A stretch of DNA of 64,000 bases from Alteromonas profundi (GCF_010500865.1 NZ_JAAAWN010000018.1:1-64000); one strand, 5' to 3'; positions 36,789 through 47,639 are shown, counted from the first letter of the stretch. Notes: generated by a model not told the origin, from the sequence alone. Translations and numbers: made by a program.

Positions 36789-39323
36789 ATGAACCAGGAT
36801 TTACTGCAATACGCAGACATCATTGACCAGCTAAAACCTATGGTAAACGAGCCTGAATTTAATCAGGTTTTATTGCAGGTAGGTGCGGACATCCCAAAAG
36901 AAAAGCGCTTCTTAATAAAGATGGAAGTAAAGCGTTTAGCTAAGCCTTGCATGCGTTCTATCGACCTAAGAGGATTGGTTGACGGTAAATGTAAGTTGTA
37001 CGAGCACGAAGGCCGCAAACATTATATGGATGAAGTTGCGGTAGAAAAGTTCGAAGAACAAATTCGGGTTTTTGGTGGCTACACGTTTGGGGTTTATGAG
37101 GCGGTACAAAATACCGAAAACAACTACCGTGTGCTTCGCGAAAGGGCAGAGGCGCGAGATCAAAGCAAGCAATCGCCAGGTACGCAAAAGACGTCGTCTA
37201 TTCTCTCTCAGTTTAAAGTGCCTATCGTTAACTTGCTTGATTACCGCCAACGCAATACTGAACGTATGAATTTTGCAGTGGCGGTTGAACTGTTTAATGA
37301 GAGTAACCAGTCGATACGTGGGCTAAGTGTAGATATCTCATTGGAAGGTTTGCAAGTTAAACTAACCAAAGAGAGTTTATTTAAGAAAGATGAGCGCGTT
37401 TCGGTTTACTTTAGAGGCTTGGAAAACGAATTTGCCATGGATAGAAAGCGTGGCATAGCCTATAAGTTGGTTAAAATCAGTCGCAAAAATGACATTATCT
37501 ATTTAGCACTACAACGGGATACAGACCGTCCTAACCCCAGCTTCGATAAGTTTCTTGAAAGCTTCATTCATGGTAACAAACGCCGTTATAAAGTGAATAT
37601 GGCCAATACGATTGAAGCCATCACAAGTAAAACCTGCGAACAATACTTCTCGCCGCGTAGCCCTACTCTTCCGGTCTACATTGATGAAGTTAACGGAAAG
37701 CTTATCCCCCGCTTTGCCATGACGAATGAAGTTAACCGAGAAACCGTTAGTTATTGGCAAGACGAAGAAGACGAATGTAAGCTTGGATATTTATTAAATG
37801 AGTCCCGTTTAAAACAGCTGGTTGATAAACCGGTAGAAAACCGTGCGCTCTTTATTTACAGCTTTACCCATTTGCAAAATGAGAAAGTGTACTTTTATTC
37901 CGCATCTTATGATGAGTTACAGCGCAAGGATGTGTTTAAAAGCGTATTTTTAGGCTTTGGCTCAAGAAAGGCAAGTTGGCGGGTGTTTAAAGTTACGCTA
38001 ACCGAAATGAGCCCAGAACAAGCCCATGTCCCTACGTCTATTCCAGATTCCGTAGGTAGTAAGGTAAAACGCCAAAATACACCACCTTCTCCGCGATTAA
38101 TGGCAAAGTTAAAGCATTTAAAATACCTTGTTCATGTCACTGACGTGTCGTCGGTTTTTGGGCAGCAGGCGTATAACACCTTTACTTTTAGCCGTGAAGA
38201 TTTATCTCATCTTCGTAACTTCGGACACCCAAGAAATCGTATTCCCTCTACAATTTCTTTATCGCGGTTTAAATACGAAGAGCAGCGTTTAGAGTCTCGC
38301 TACCGGTTACGCTCTCGCATTGAGCTTAGGATACCCGGCGATGATAGTGTTCATGTAGGTGTAAGTGAAGATATATCGGTACATGGTTTAGGGCTACGCA
38401 TAGAGCTCAATAAGGAATACAGCGGCGAGTTAGAAGGCCAGGTTGAAGTGGCCTTTCCGCGGTTACAAAATATAACCAAATCCTTTGATGTCATGCATTT
38501 GCAGTACATGGTGGTTTATCACAATGTAGATAAAAACATTTTGCACCTTAAAGCAATGCCCGGTGAAGAAGGTAAATCAGCACGGGCCTTTTTCGACGAA
38601 TTGATTAAGAAAAACAAGCATAGCTTAGAAGAAGACGACGGCGAAGAAGAAATTCTGGGTATGGGGCAAGCACTTCGTTGTATTAATGCGCGAAACCCTA
38701 CATCTATGTCGTTTCTTATGAGTAAAGATGGGGTTAGATACACCCCGCAAGCAGGCATAATAGGTAAGCAAGATGAAAAAGTATCTTTGCTTACTACCCA
38801 TTATGCTTCGCAACGTGAAGTAAACTTAGAGTTCTTGTTTCGCGATAGAAAATTGGACACCCCTTTTGTACAAAGTGGTATTAAACAGGTAAAACTTGAA
38901 AACATGCCCATGCGACAGGAATTATTGGTGTCTTTTGATCCCACGCAAAAAGATCAACGACTCGCTATTCTTCCTCGTTATTCCCATCGCTTCGAAAATA
39001 TAGAACAGCGTAAAGCCTTTATCCGCGAAGCCATGAATCGTGGTTTGTTTATTGCGCTACATGTCATGCTTACCACCACAGGGAAACCTGATTTATCTAT
39101 GCTACAAACAGAGATAAATTACGTTAGCATGTATGCGTTGCACCGCGCACGCGAACTAGAGCAAAAACTGTGGAGCGTGGCAGCGTGTGCGCATTTAGTC
39201 GACGTTACCGATGAAGTACTCATTCGCTATGGCTTTGATGACGAAACTATTCAGGCGAACCGAGATAGTACTGTGGAAAAAGCCGCCGTTAAAAGCAGTA
39301 TACAAGCGCTATTGCATGCTTAG
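36789..39323 (+). CDS. Large protein with two PilZ domains
   Basis: About 845 residues from the ATG at 36789; a GTG at 36732 would add 19 residues with no obvious ribosome-binding site. Two PilZ-type segments are visible. The first, near residues 160-265, has an RxxxR-like RQRNTER and DISLEG. The second, near 510-600, has RLRSR and DISVHG and is the better match. A region after 690 (LEFLFRDR...) is beta-rich and might be a degenerate third copy. There is no signal peptide or membrane helix, so it is cytoplasmic. The large non-PilZ portions match nothing I know. It probably senses c-di-GMP; its output is unknown. It lies between radA and serB. Confidence 0.78.
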   Translation: MNQDLLQYADIIDQLKPMVNEPEFNQVLLQVGADIPKEKRFLIKMEVKRLAKPCMRSIDLRGLVDGKCKLYEHEGRKHYMDEVAVEKFEEQIRVFGGYTFGVYEAVQNTENNYRVLRERAEARDQSKQSPGTQKTSSILSQFKVPIVNLLDYRQRNTERMNFAVAVELFNESNQSIRGLSVDISLEGLQVKLTKESLFKKDERVSVYFRGLENEFAMDRKRGIAYKLVKISRKNDIIYLALQRDTDRPNPSFDKFLESFIHGNKRRYKVNMANTIEAITSKTCEQYFSPRSPTLPVYIDEVNGKLIPRFAMTNEVNRETVSYWQDEEDECKLGYLLNESRLKQLVDKPVENRALFIYSFTHLQNEKVYFYSASYDELQRKDVFKSVFLGFGSRKASWRVFKVTLTEMSPEQAHVPTSIPDSVGSKVKRQNTPPSPRLMAKLKHLKYLVHVTDVSSVFGQQAYNTFTFSREDLSHLRNFGHPRNRIPSTISLSRFKYEEQRLESRYRLRSRIELRIPGDDSVHVGVSEDISVHGLGLRIELNKEYSGELEGQVEVAFPRLQNITKSFDVMHLQYMVVYHNVDKNILHLKAMPGEEGKSARAFFDELIKKNKHSLEEDDGEEEILGMGQALRCINARNPTSMSFLMSKDGVRYTPQAGIIGKQDEKVSLLTTHYASQREVNLEFLFRDRKLDTPFVQSGIKQVKLENMPMRQELLVSFDPTQKDQRLAILPRYSHRFENIEQRKAFIREAMNRGLFIALHVMLTTTGKPDLSMLQTEINYVSMYALHRARELEQKLWSVAACAHLVDVTDEVLIRYGFDDETIQANRDSTVEKAAVKSSIQALLHA

Positions 39324-39345
39324 ACATGGCCAACCATGTCTAAGC
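39318..39345. repeat. 12-bp perfect hairpin at the end of the large PilZ gene
   Basis: GCTTAGACATGG and CCATGTCTAAGC are exact inverted repeats around a CCAA loop and include the TAG stop of the PilZ gene. No T-run follows. It may protect the 3' end or terminate convergent transcripts of PilZ and serB. Confidence 0.6.
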
Positions 39346-39359
39346 TTACGCAGCCTTGG

Positions 39360-40361
39360 CTAGGCCAAAAAATAAAGAAGTGCGTGTAGGCCACCATAAC
39401 GCAGCGCTACGTCTGCTTTTTTGTTTACTACAGGCTTACCATGACAGGCAACGCCGAGTGCCGACGCGGCCATCATGACCAAATCATTTGCGCCATCTCC
39501 CATGGCAATGGTTTGCGACAAGGGTATACCCCACTCATTCGCTAGCGTATTGACGGTTCTCGCCTTGACATCAGCATTAACTATTTCGCCCTGAACTTCC
39601 CCGGTTAGAACGCCATTTTCAACGACCAGCGTATTAGATACCGCAGCGTCTAGGCCTAACCTCAGCTTGAGATGATCAGCAAAATAAGTGAACCCGCCGG
39701 AGGCAATCGCTATCTTCCAGCCATGATGTTTTAACACGCTAATAAGGGTTTGTATGCCCGGCATAATGGGGATGGCGTCCCGAATTTGCTGTAAGTGATC
39801 TAAAGGTATCCCTTGAAGACATGCGACACGGTGATGCAGACTTTCATTAAACGCAATTTCGCCACGCATCGCTTTTTCGGTCACAGCGGCAACTTCATCC
39901 CCTACCCCAGCTAATTTGGCAATTTCATCAATACATTCAATAGCAATCACAGTGCTATCCATATCCATTACCAATAAACCTGCCTGATTAAGTGAGGGCG
40001 TTGCGTCTGTAAAACCTATATCGACATGAAAACGTGTAGATACCTGCTCTAGCGTATTGGCGATATGCGCTTTGTCGCTACTTTGCATATCACCGAAGCA
40101 CATCACCACACTATCGCCGTATTTATTGTGAAAGGGATGTAGCGCAAGTTGGCTGGGAACAAAAATATCCTCCAATGCGGCCAATGTCTGTGAAACCTGA
40201 TAAGGCGTTAGCGCTTGACCTATAATGGTCAACTTTCGTTGACCATCAGTTTCTTTCTGTACAGACCCCTGTGAAGTAGGAAGCCCGCGGCGTAATACTG
40301 TGGTAAGAACGTCTGTTTGATGTTGCTGCTGAATGGAGAGATCGCTAAAAAACATGGACAC
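39360..40361 (-). CDS. serB: Phosphoserine phosphatase
   Basis: SerB removes phosphate from O-phosphoserine in the last step of serine synthesis. The 333-residue protein has an N-terminal ACT-like region (1-120) and a HAD hydrolase core with MDMDSTVI (nucleophile and acid Asp), IASGGFTYFAD, and MGDGANDLVM. Divergent ytjB upstream is the conserved neighbour. Confidence 0.95.
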   Translation of the reverse strand: MSMFFSDLSIQQQHQTDVLTTVLRRGLPTSQGSVQKETDGQRKLTIIGQALTPYQVSQTLAALEDIFVPSQLALHPFHNKYGDSVVMCFGDMQSSDKAHIANTLEQVSTRFHVDIGFTDATPSLNQAGLLVMDMDSTVIAIECIDEIAKLAGVGDEVAAVTEKAMRGEIAFNESLHHRVACLQGIPLDHLQQIRDAIPIMPGIQTLISVLKHHGWKIAIASGGFTYFADHLKLRLGLDAAVSNTLVVENGVLTGEVQGEIVNADVKARTVNTLANEWGIPLSQTIAMGDGANDLVMMAASALGVACHGKPVVNKKADVALRYGGLHALLYFLA

Positions 40362-40489
40362 TTTTTATACACACCTTAAAAATAATTGTCTCTATGCTAC
40401 TTAAACAGGACCCATGTGAAAATAGCCTCTTTTAAATTTAGCTAAATTCACCTACTGTAAGCGCAAGCAAATTTAAAAATTCAGGTGAT

Positions 40490-41116
40490 ATGCTAACTCA
40501 CACCGAAAAAGAAATAAAAACCCAACGCCCGCCTGTGTCGCACTCTATGTACACGGCATTAAAGCGCTTGGTTCATACGATGATTATGAGCATTGGGGTG
40601 GCACTCACTATTGGCCTTTTTCTTGTGTACGATCAATATCAACAAGACTGGATAGAGATTCAAACTGCCCAGCCAGGACGCAGTATGAGTGAACAATATG
40701 CCAAAATTATCGCCCCTGCGCTAATGCAAGAAGATAGAGAAAGTATAGAAGCACTTACCGCTATTGCTGTTCAAGACCCTGCCATTTTATCGCTAAGCGT
40801 ATTTGACGATAAAGGGAAATACCTAGCACCTTTGCCTCAAGTGGATAGTGTGGTGACCTTATCGCGGGAACGAACGGTCCCTCCGGTGACTTATTTACAG
40901 ATGGTTACAGATAATGAAGGTAACACCATCGGTTATTTGAGCGTAAATATAGATACCGCGCAAATTCTTACCAAGCCTTTGGTACTACGTCATCAACAAG
41001 ACCTTATCGCCGCCATTATTATCGCGCTTACGCTTATAATCGGTGTGTACCTTACCCGCGGTTTTTATAAATTCCGCCCTTGGTTACTGGAAACCTTGCA
41101 GCTTAAAGCGAAATAA
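40490..41116 (+). CDS. YtjB/AhpA-family membrane protein (Smp)
   Basis: The 208-residue protein has one membrane helix near residues 30-50, a periplasmic domain of about 110 residues, and a second helix near 165-185. That is the layout of the YtjB/Smp family found divergently next to serB. The start follows AGGTGAT. The periplasmic part (ALTAIAVQDPAILSLSVFDDKGKYLAPL) resembles a small sensor-like fold. No enzymatic motif is visible and function is not established. Confidence 0.8.
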   Translation: MLTHTEKEIKTQRPPVSHSMYTALKRLVHTMIMSIGVALTIGLFLVYDQYQQDWIEIQTAQPGRSMSEQYAKIIAPALMQEDRESIEALTAIAVQDPAILSLSVFDDKGKYLAPLPQVDSVVTLSRERTVPPVTYLQMVTDNEGNTIGYLSVNIDTAQILTKPLVLRHQQDLIAAIIIALTLIIGVYLTRGFYKFRPWLLETLQLKAK

Positions 41117-41145
41117 GCTTTTTGCTATATTGACCCGCCAGCGGT

Positions 41146-41946
41146 TTACAGACTTTTTGCTGATAAACCAAAACATTTATAATAGTTGTCGCTACTTAAC
41201 TTATCGATGGCCTCTTTTGTAGCCCCAGTTTGCTTTGCTATTGAAGATATCACCTCGCCTAGATACTCTGGGCTGTTGCGCTCACCCTGGCGGCCTTGCA
41301 TGGGCATATCCGGGGCATCTGTTTCAATAAGTATTCGCTCTGGGTGCTTTTCAAACACATAGGCTAACGTCTCTTTGGTTTTTGCGCCCCGCGCATAAGT
41401 TATCGTGCCACCAAACCCTAAGTAAAACCCTTTATCTATATAGGCTTGCGCCACCTCTTTGCTACCAGAAAATGCATGTATTACACCGCCTCCTTCAAAT
41501 TGAGTCTCTTTTAGCGCCTCAAAGAGTAGATGATGGGTTTTACGATGATGCAAAATAATAGGCAACTGTCGTTCCTGAGCAAACTGAATTTGCACGTTAA
41601 GACAATCTTTTTGGCGCTTCATTGGGGTATCTATGTGTCCATCAAGACCAATCTCACCTATTGCTACTGGATTTACCTCGTCACAGGAAAACGCCGCTTC
41701 AAGAAAGCGTACAATATCGCTAGGCTGGAGATCTTGGGTAATAAAATAAGGATGAACGCCTAGGGCCAGATCTACAGGAAGACATGATGACGCAGCTAAG
41801 AATATATTTCGCTGCCAAGGTAAATTACGCGGATGGGTGCCCGGTATTAACAGCCGGGTTAATCCTTCTTTTTTCGCCCGATGAAGAACGGCTTCCCAGT
41901 CTTGTTTGAAGGGGTCTAAATCGAGGTGGCAATGGCTGTCTATCAC
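41146..41946 (-). CDS. TatD-family metal-dependent hydrolase (YjjV-like)
   Basis: The 266-residue TIM-barrel hydrolase has DSHCHLD at the N-terminus (metal ligands), GEIGLDGH, HHRKTHHLL, VIHAFSGS and LIETDAPDMP, the family's metal and substrate motifs. Members are Mg-dependent DNases or deacylases in quality-control roles. Closest in type to YjjV, judged from overall pattern and from the serB region context. Confidence 0.88.
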   Translation of the reverse strand: MIDSHCHLDLDPFKQDWEAVLHRAKKEGLTRLLIPGTHPRNLPWQRNIFLAASSCLPVDLALGVHPYFITQDLQPSDIVRFLEAAFSCDEVNPVAIGEIGLDGHIDTPMKRQKDCLNVQIQFAQERQLPIILHHRKTHHLLFEALKETQFEGGGVIHAFSGSKEVAQAYIDKGFYLGFGGTITYARGAKTKETLAYVFEKHPERILIETDAPDMPMQGRQGERNSPEYLGEVISSIAKQTGATKEAIDKLSSDNYYKCFGLSAKSL

Positions 41947-42037
41947 GGCTAAACCTCAATATTTCTGGAGCAAAACTCACCGTGTACTAATACAAGATGA
42001 AGGCTGCTTTTAAACGACATCGATCAAAAGCGTGTAT

Positions 42038-42676
42038 TTAAGGCATTAACCTTCGGGTCGTCCACTCGCCCTGCGTGGTACGATTATATTCGTACCTATC
42101 GTGCAGTCTATCTTCCCCACCTTGCCAAAACTCAATTTGGTGAGGCACTATTCGAAACCCACCCCAAAAATCCGGCATGGGAAGATCTTTGTTCGCAAAT
42201 TTGGCTTTCATTTGACTAAATTGGGTAGTGAGTAGCTCGCGACTACTAATTGGCGTACTTTGCTTAGACACATAAGCCGCCAATTGGCTATCTTTAGGAC
42301 GAGAGAAAAAGTAACGCGTATTTTCTTTCATTGACAGCTTCTCAGCTACGCCGCAAACACGAACTTGACGCTCCATAAAAAACCATGGGAAATGGCAGGA
42401 CACTTTCGGGTTTTGCGCTAGCTCTTTGGCTTTTCTGCTGCCTAAATTAGTGTAGAAAACAAACCCGTTATCGCTTACATCTTTTAACAACACGATACGC
42501 TGAGAAGGTTGCCCGTGCTCATCTACGGTGGCCACTGTCATGGCTGTTGGGTCAGGAATTTCAGCCTTGATAGCATCCCCTAACCAGCGTTCAAACAATG
42601 TCATTGGGTTGTCGGTTAGGTCTGCATCCTGCAAGCTTCCCTTTGAATACTGACGGCGTAAATTAGATAAAGACAT
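42038..42676 (-). CDS. pdxH: Pyridoxine/pyridoxamine 5'-phosphate oxidase
   Basis: PdxH uses FMN and O2 to make pyridoxal phosphate. I take the ATG at 42676 (MSLSNLRRQYSKG), since AGGG lies about 10 bp ahead and the seven residues upstream are not family-like. The 212-residue protein has AMTVATVDEHGQPSQRIVLLK, FYTNLGSRKAKEL, the WFFMERQVRVCG segment, FWQGGEDRLHDR and the C-terminal RRLMP. Confidence 0.95.
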   Translation of the reverse strand: MSLSNLRRQYSKGSLQDADLTDNPMTLFERWLGDAIKAEIPDPTAMTVATVDEHGQPSQRIVLLKDVSDNGFVFYTNLGSRKAKELAQNPKVSCHFPWFFMERQVRVCGVAEKLSMKENTRYFFSRPKDSQLAAYVSKQSTPISSRELLTTQFSQMKAKFANKDLPMPDFWGGFRIVPHQIEFWQGGEDRLHDRYEYNRTTQGEWTTRRLMP

Positions 42677-42715
42677 AGCACAAACCCTATAACGCAAAAA
42701 ACGAAACCTTAGTAA

Positions 42716-43627
42716 CTAGTTTTCGTCACCATAACCTAACGAACGCAAAGCACGCTCATCATCGGCCCACCCCTGTTTTACTTTTACCCATAATTCCAAA
42801 AACACTTTGTTATCAAATAACTTTTCCATGTCTTTTCGTGCATGCTCACCGATGGTTTTAAGGTGCTTACCACCTTTACCTATGATCATACGTTTTTGGG
42901 TTTCACGTTCAACGAGAATGAGCCCGCTAATGCGATAGATACCGTTATCAGCAAGTTTAAATTGTTCTATTTCTACGGTAGTAGAGTAAGGAAGTTCATC
43001 ACCGGTGAAACGCATAAGCTTTTCACGGATAATCTCCGCGGCCATAAACCGGCTAGACCTGTCTGTAATATAGTCTTCGGGGAAAAAGAACTCACTTGCT
43101 GGCAGATTCTTCGCAACAAGTTCGCGGATTTCATCCACCATTTTGCCTTGAGTAGCACTTACCGGCACTATATGTTCAAACGTATGCTTTTGAGCTAACT
43201 GCTGTAGATGCACCATAAAGGCTTCTTTATCTTCAACTTTATCCATTTTGTTGACGATAAGATAACAGGGCAACCCTGACTCTTTTACCTTAGATAGCAC
43301 CATTTCATCATCACTGTTCCAGCGTGTACCTTCAATGACAAACAACACTAAGCCTACTTCGGCTAAAGAGCTTGACGCTGCGCGGTTCATGTAACGGTTA
43401 ATGGCGCGTTTTTCTTCCTGGTGTAATCCTGGTGTGTCCACGTATACCGCTTGGTAATCGCCTTCAGAATCGATACCGAGAATACGGTGGCGGGTGGTTT
43501 GCGGCTTACGTGAGGTAATACTCACTTTTTGCCCTAGCAAACGGTTCAATAAGGTGGATTTACCCACGTTAGGCCGGCCTACGATGGCTACTAAGCCACA
43601 CCGCGTTGTAATATTCGGCTCAGTCAT
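42716..43627 (-). CDS. era: GTPase Era
   Basis: Era is an essential GTPase that binds the 3' end of 16S rRNA during 30S maturation. The 303-residue protein has [12 protein letters not shown] (P-loop), DTPGLH, NKMD and a C-terminal KH RNA-binding domain ([21 protein letters not shown]). It overlaps rnc by 8 bp in the conserved lepA-lepB-rnc-era order. Confidence 0.97.
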   Translation of the reverse strand: MTEPNITTRCGLVAIVGRPNVGKSTLLNRLLGQKVSITSRKPQTTRHRILGIDSEGDYQAVYVDTPGLHQEEKRAINRYMNRAASSSLAEVGLVLFVIEGTRWNSDDEMVLSKVKESGLPCYLIVNKMDKVEDKEAFMVHLQQLAQKHTFEHIVPVSATQGKMVDEIRELVAKNLPASEFFFPEDYITDRSSRFMAAEIIREKLMRFTGDELPYSTTVEIEQFKLADNGIYRISGLILVERETQKRMIIGKGGKHLKTIGEHARKDMEKLFDNKVFLELWVKVKQGWADDERALRSLGYGDEN

Positions 43628-44300
43628 CTAGCTTCTCCAAAGTCAGTCTAGCGGCTTCTTGTTCCGCTTTGCGTCTACTGTTACCCGTTGCAGAAACCGG
43701 CGTGCTTTCACCTTCCACCTTGCAGCAAACTTCAAAGGTTTGCGCATGATCTTTGCCGGTTATCGATATCACTTCATAGGTTGGTAACGGTAATTTTTTA
43801 CCTTGAAGGTATTCTTGTAGTCGCGTTTTACTGTCTTTTGGATGGGCGTTCGGGTCGAGCTTTTCAATACGACTTTCCCACAAACGATCGATGACGCTGC
43901 GTACTGCCTCCATACCAGAGTCTAAGTAAATAGCGCCTAGCAAAGCTTCTACTGCATCGGCAAGAATAGAACTACGACGGTGTCCGCCGCTTTTGAGTTC
44001 GCCAGGCCCTAGCAACAAAAGTTCACCCATACAGGCTTCTCTTGCCAATTCCGCTAACGTGTCTCCTTTTACCAAGGTAGAGCGCATACGCGTAAGTTTA
44101 CCTTCAGGCACGTTTGGAAAGCGTTTATATAAGGTTTCGCCAATCACCATACCAAGTATAGCGTCGCCGAGAAATTCTAGTCGTTCGTTGTGCTTTTTCG
44201 CCGCGCTTCGATGAGTGAGCGCTTGTTCTAGTAAGGCTACATCGCTAAAGGTGTAACCTATCGCCTTATTTAGGCGAATATATTTATCAATTCCTTGCAT
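43620..44300 (-). CDS. rnc: Ribonuclease III
   Basis: RNase III cleaves double-stranded RNA, including the rRNA precursor. The 226-residue protein has the catalytic signature [15 protein letters not shown] (near 40-55), a second acidic site ([18 protein letters not shown]) and a C-terminal double-stranded RNA-binding domain (TRLQEYLQG through [10 protein letters not shown]). Its start overlaps the lepB stop as TAATG. Confidence 0.97.
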   Translation of the reverse strand: MQGIDKYIRLNKAIGYTFSDVALLEQALTHRSAAKKHNERLEFLGDAILGMVIGETLYKRFPNVPEGKLTRMRSTLVKGDTLAELAREACMGELLLLGPGELKSGGHRRSSILADAVEALLGAIYLDSGMEAVRSVIDRLWESRIEKLDPNAHPKDSKTRLQEYLQGKKLPLPTYEVISITGKDHAQTFEVCCKVEGESTPVSATGNSRRKAEQEAARLTLEKLDD

Positions 44301-45205
44301 TAATCAATGCCACCTACACGTTCAAAACGCACGCCGGTTGGGATCCAGGAAGGCAAAAAGTCTTGAGGGCTACGTTCGAATTCAAATGAAATCCAAATAG
44401 CCACCGCTTTACCCACTAAATTAGCGTCTGGCACAAAGCCCCAAAAACGGCTGTCGCGGCTATTATCACGATTGTCGCCTAACACAAAATACTGACCTTC
44501 AGGCACTACCCACTCGTTGCTGCGGGTACCCGGTTGCGTGTAGAAATTAACCGGTGAAATTTCACGTACAGGGTGACGTAAAATGTCGTGTTTAGTATCG
44601 CCTAACGTTTCCGTATAGCGCATTAGCTGCGCCATATCCTGCACAAACTCTCCACGCTCAACAAATTTCAGCGGAACTGCTTGCAGCTTTTCACAACTTG
44701 CTGTGGCACTTTCACAATGGGGTTTAATAAAAACCTGTTTATTTTTATACACGATCGTGTCGCCTGGCAAGCCAACAACACGCTTAATATAGTCAACTGA
44801 AGGCTCTTCGGGGTATTTAAATACCACAACATCACCACGTTCTGGCTCACCAGTTTCTATCAGCTTTGAGCGAAATAGCGGATCTTTTATGCCGTAGGAA
44901 AACTTTTCAACCAAAATGAAATCGCCTACCAGTAGAGTGGGCATCATTGAACCTGATGGAATTTGAAAGGGCTCATAAATAAACGAGCGCAATACCAGTA
45001 CAAACGCGATAATGGGGAAAATTTGCTGCGAAGTGTCTACCAAATACGGTAGTTGAGGATCTTCGCCATAGGTTGCACCTTCTGAGCTTGCCGCGGCCTG
45101 TAGGCGCGCCTTTCGCTTAGGGGCAAACACTAAACTATCAACCAACCAAATAAGACCAGTAAGCACCGTTAGTGCCACCAGAATTTGGGAAAAATAATTG
45201 GCCAT
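44300..45205 (-). CDS. lepB: Signal peptidase I
   Basis: LepB cleaves signal peptides from exported proteins such as the secreted proteins in this window. The 301-residue protein has two N-terminal membrane helices, the catalytic Ser in PSGSMMPTLLVGDFILV, the catalytic Lys in YIKRVVGLPGD, and the late GDNRDNSRDSRFWG. It overlaps lepA as TAATG. Confidence 0.97.
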   Translation of the reverse strand: MANYFSQILVALTVLTGLIWLVDSLVFAPKRKARLQAAASSEGATYGEDPQLPYLVDTSQQIFPIIAFVLVLRSFIYEPFQIPSGSMMPTLLVGDFILVEKFSYGIKDPLFRSKLIETGEPERGDVVVFKYPEEPSVDYIKRVVGLPGDTIVYKNKQVFIKPHCESATASCEKLQAVPLKFVERGEFVQDMAQLMRYTETLGDTKHDILRHPVREISPVNFYTQPGTRSNEWVVPEGQYFVLGDNRDNSRDSRFWGFVPDANLVGKAVAIWISFEFERSPQDFLPSWIPTGVRFERVGGID

Positions 45206-47001
45206 TATTTACCCACCTTTAACACTGCAAGGAATGCATCCTGCGGTAATTCGACATTACCTACCTGCTTCATTCTCTTCTTCCCTTCTTTCTGCTTCTG
45301 AAGTAGCTTTTTCTTACGACTTACGTCACCACCGTAACATTTGGCGATAACGTTTTTGCGTAATTGTTTAACCGTACTTCTAGCTACAATATGATTACCA
45401 ATGGCCGCTTGGATCGCAATATCAAACATCTGGCGAGGAATTAACTCGCGAAGTTTTTCTACCAATTCACGGCCTCTGCCTTGAGAGTTTTCACGGTGGG
45501 TAATAACGGCTAATGCATCCACACGCTCGCCGTTAATCAGTATATCTACGCGTACCATGTCAGAAGACTGAAAACGCTTAAAGTTATAATCTAACGAAGC
45601 AAATCCACGGCTGGTAGATTTAAGTCTATCGAAGAAGTCGAGTACCACTTCTGCCATTGGGATTTCGTAAGTTACTGCCACCTGCTTACCATGATAAGTC
45701 ATGTTAGTTTGCATACCACGCTTTTCAACGCATAAAGTAATAACATTACCGAGATATTCCTGTGGTACCAGGATATTGGCTTCAACCATAGGTTCGCGAA
45801 TTTCTTCAATATCGTTAACTGCTGGTAATTTAGCAGGGCTATCAACGGTAAGAATTTCGCCTTTGGTAGTCTCTACTTCATAAATAACGGTAGGGGCGGT
45901 AGTAATAAGACCAAGATCGTATTCACGTTCTAAACGCTCTTGAATAATTTCCATATGCAACATGCCAAGGAAACCAATACGGAATCCAAAGCCTAGCGCC
46001 GCGGAGCTTTCCGGTTCATAGAATAATGAGGCATCGTTTAAGCTTAATTTCGCCAGCGCATCGCGGAAGTCTTCATAATCATCTGAACTAATGGGGAAAA
46101 TACCTGCGTATACCTGAGGCTTCACTTTTTTGAAACCAGGAAGCATGTCGGTGGCAGGTTGCTTGGCTAACGTAATAGTATCGCCAACAGGGGCGCCTTG
46201 AATATCTTTAATGCCCGCAATAATAAAGCCTACTTCACCAGCTCTTAGCACGCCAGTGTCTAATGCCTTAGGGGTAAATACTCCAATTTTGTCTACCTGG
46301 TGTATTTGACCATTCGACATAATTTGAATTTTATCTTTCTTGGTCAATTGACCTTCTACGATGCGTACTAACGACACCACGCCTTGATAATTATCAAACC
46401 ATGAATCTATGATCAGGGCTTTAAGCGGAGCTTCTCGCTCGCCCTCTGGCGGTGGTATCTTATTAACGATAACTTCCAATACATCTTCGATGCCGATGCC
46501 GGTTTTCGCTGAACATCGAACCGCATCTAGTGCATCAATACCGACTATATCTTCAATTTCTTCAGCCACGCGGTCAGGATCGGCTTGCGGCAGGTCTATC
46601 TTGTTAAGTACCGGAACCACTTCCATATCCATTTCAATGGCGGTGTAGCAGTTCGCGAGTGTTTGCGCTTCCACACCCTGCCCCGCATCAACCACTAAAA
46701 GCGCACCTTCGCAGGCGGCCAAAGAACGAGAAACTTCATACGTAAAATCTACGTGCCCTGGAGTGTCGATGAAATTCAACTGGTAGGTTTCACCATTTTG
46801 GGCAGTGTAATTTAGCGTAACGCTTTGCGCCTTAATGGTAATTCCACGCTCTTTCTCAAGGTCCATCGAGTCAAGAACTTGCTCATTCATTTCGCGATCG
46901 GAAAGCCCTCCACAATGCTGAATTAGACGGTCTGACAAGGTAGACTTACCGTGGTCAATGTGGGCGATAATACTGAAGTTACGAATGTGCGATTGTTGCA
47001 T
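45205..47001 (-). CDS. lepA: Elongation factor 4 (LepA)
   Basis: LepA is a ribosome-associated GTPase involved in translation initiation and recovery. The 598-residue protein has the GTPase motifs [18 protein letters not shown] and NKIDLP, EF-G-like domains, and the LepA-specific C-terminal domain ([24 protein letters not shown]). It is first of the lepA-lepB-rnc-era run and follows the rseC end by 191 bp. Confidence 0.97.
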   Translation of the reverse strand: MQQSHIRNFSIIAHIDHGKSTLSDRLIQHCGGLSDREMNEQVLDSMDLEKERGITIKAQSVTLNYTAQNGETYQLNFIDTPGHVDFTYEVSRSLAACEGALLVVDAGQGVEAQTLANCYTAIEMDMEVVPVLNKIDLPQADPDRVAEEIEDIVGIDALDAVRCSAKTGIGIEDVLEVIVNKIPPPEGEREAPLKALIIDSWFDNYQGVVSLVRIVEGQLTKKDKIQIMSNGQIHQVDKIGVFTPKALDTGVLRAGEVGFIIAGIKDIQGAPVGDTITLAKQPATDMLPGFKKVKPQVYAGIFPISSDDYEDFRDALAKLSLNDASLFYEPESSAALGFGFRIGFLGMLHMEIIQERLEREYDLGLITTAPTVIYEVETTKGEILTVDSPAKLPAVNDIEEIREPMVEANILVPQEYLGNVITLCVEKRGMQTNMTYHGKQVAVTYEIPMAEVVLDFFDRLKSTSRGFASLDYNFKRFQSSDMVRVDILINGERVDALAVITHRENSQGRGRELVEKLRELIPRQMFDIAIQAAIGNHIVARSTVKQLRKNVIAKCYGGDVSRKKKLLQKQKEGKKRMKQVGNVELPQDAFLAVLKVGK

Positions 47002-47192
47002 AATGCTGGAAATTACCTGCAGAAAAATTCATTAAACAAAAAAATGCCGACAGCCCTAATTATTGAGGTTCTGCCTAGCGCGTGCGGATTTTACCCATTT
47101 CTTTGCCGAAAAGCGAATTAGCTTGCATATTTGGGCGGGTCAACACCGTTATTTTTACCTATCTCATTAAAGCCCTTGGCTGTAGGGCGCGA

Positions 47193-47639
47193 TTATTCGC
47201 TGATAGCACGAAGTAAGACAGTTTGATATTTACCTTGATCTCGACGCTTTAATCGCTTGGCTACAAAACGATAGGTAGCAAAGGTGACAAGCACGGCAGG
47301 AATAAGTGGCCATAATTCATGGGTCATTCCCATCATAGGCAGTAATTGGGATAGCCCCAACATTGCCGTAATAAAGACCAATAGCGGAATTAAATATAAC
47401 CACGCTGATGCGCTTAAAACCCCCGCCTCTGGTACGCCTACAGTAACCTGCTGGCCGAGCGAAACGGGCAGCGGCGAACGCAAGGTTAACTGTTGCGTTT
47501 TCGGCGCCAGTGCGCGGGATATTGCGCCGGTACCGCAGTCGCTTTGTGCCTGACAACTACTGCAGGTAGACTTTATAGCTGCTTCAACGGTAATGAGATC
47601 ACCGTCGATGGCGACAACCGTAGCAGTTTCTTTAATCAT
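47193..47639 (-). CDS. rseC: SoxR-reducing/sigma-E regulatory protein RseC
   Basis: The 148-residue inner-membrane protein has a Cys-rich N-terminal part (CSSCQAQSDCGTG near 25-40) and two membrane helices (about 80-125). That is the RseC/RsxC-reducing system layout. In enterics it is a modulator of sigma-E and SoxR. It overlaps rseB by 4 bp and ends the rpoE-rseA-rseB-rseC operon. Confidence 0.9.
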   Translation of the reverse strand: MIKETATVVAIDGDLITVEAAIKSTCSSCQAQSDCGTGAISRALAPKTQQLTLRSPLPVSLGQQVTVGVPEAGVLSASAWLYLIPLLVFITAMLGLSQLLPMMGMTHELWPLIPAVLVTFATYRFVAKRLKRRDQGKYQTVLLRAISE

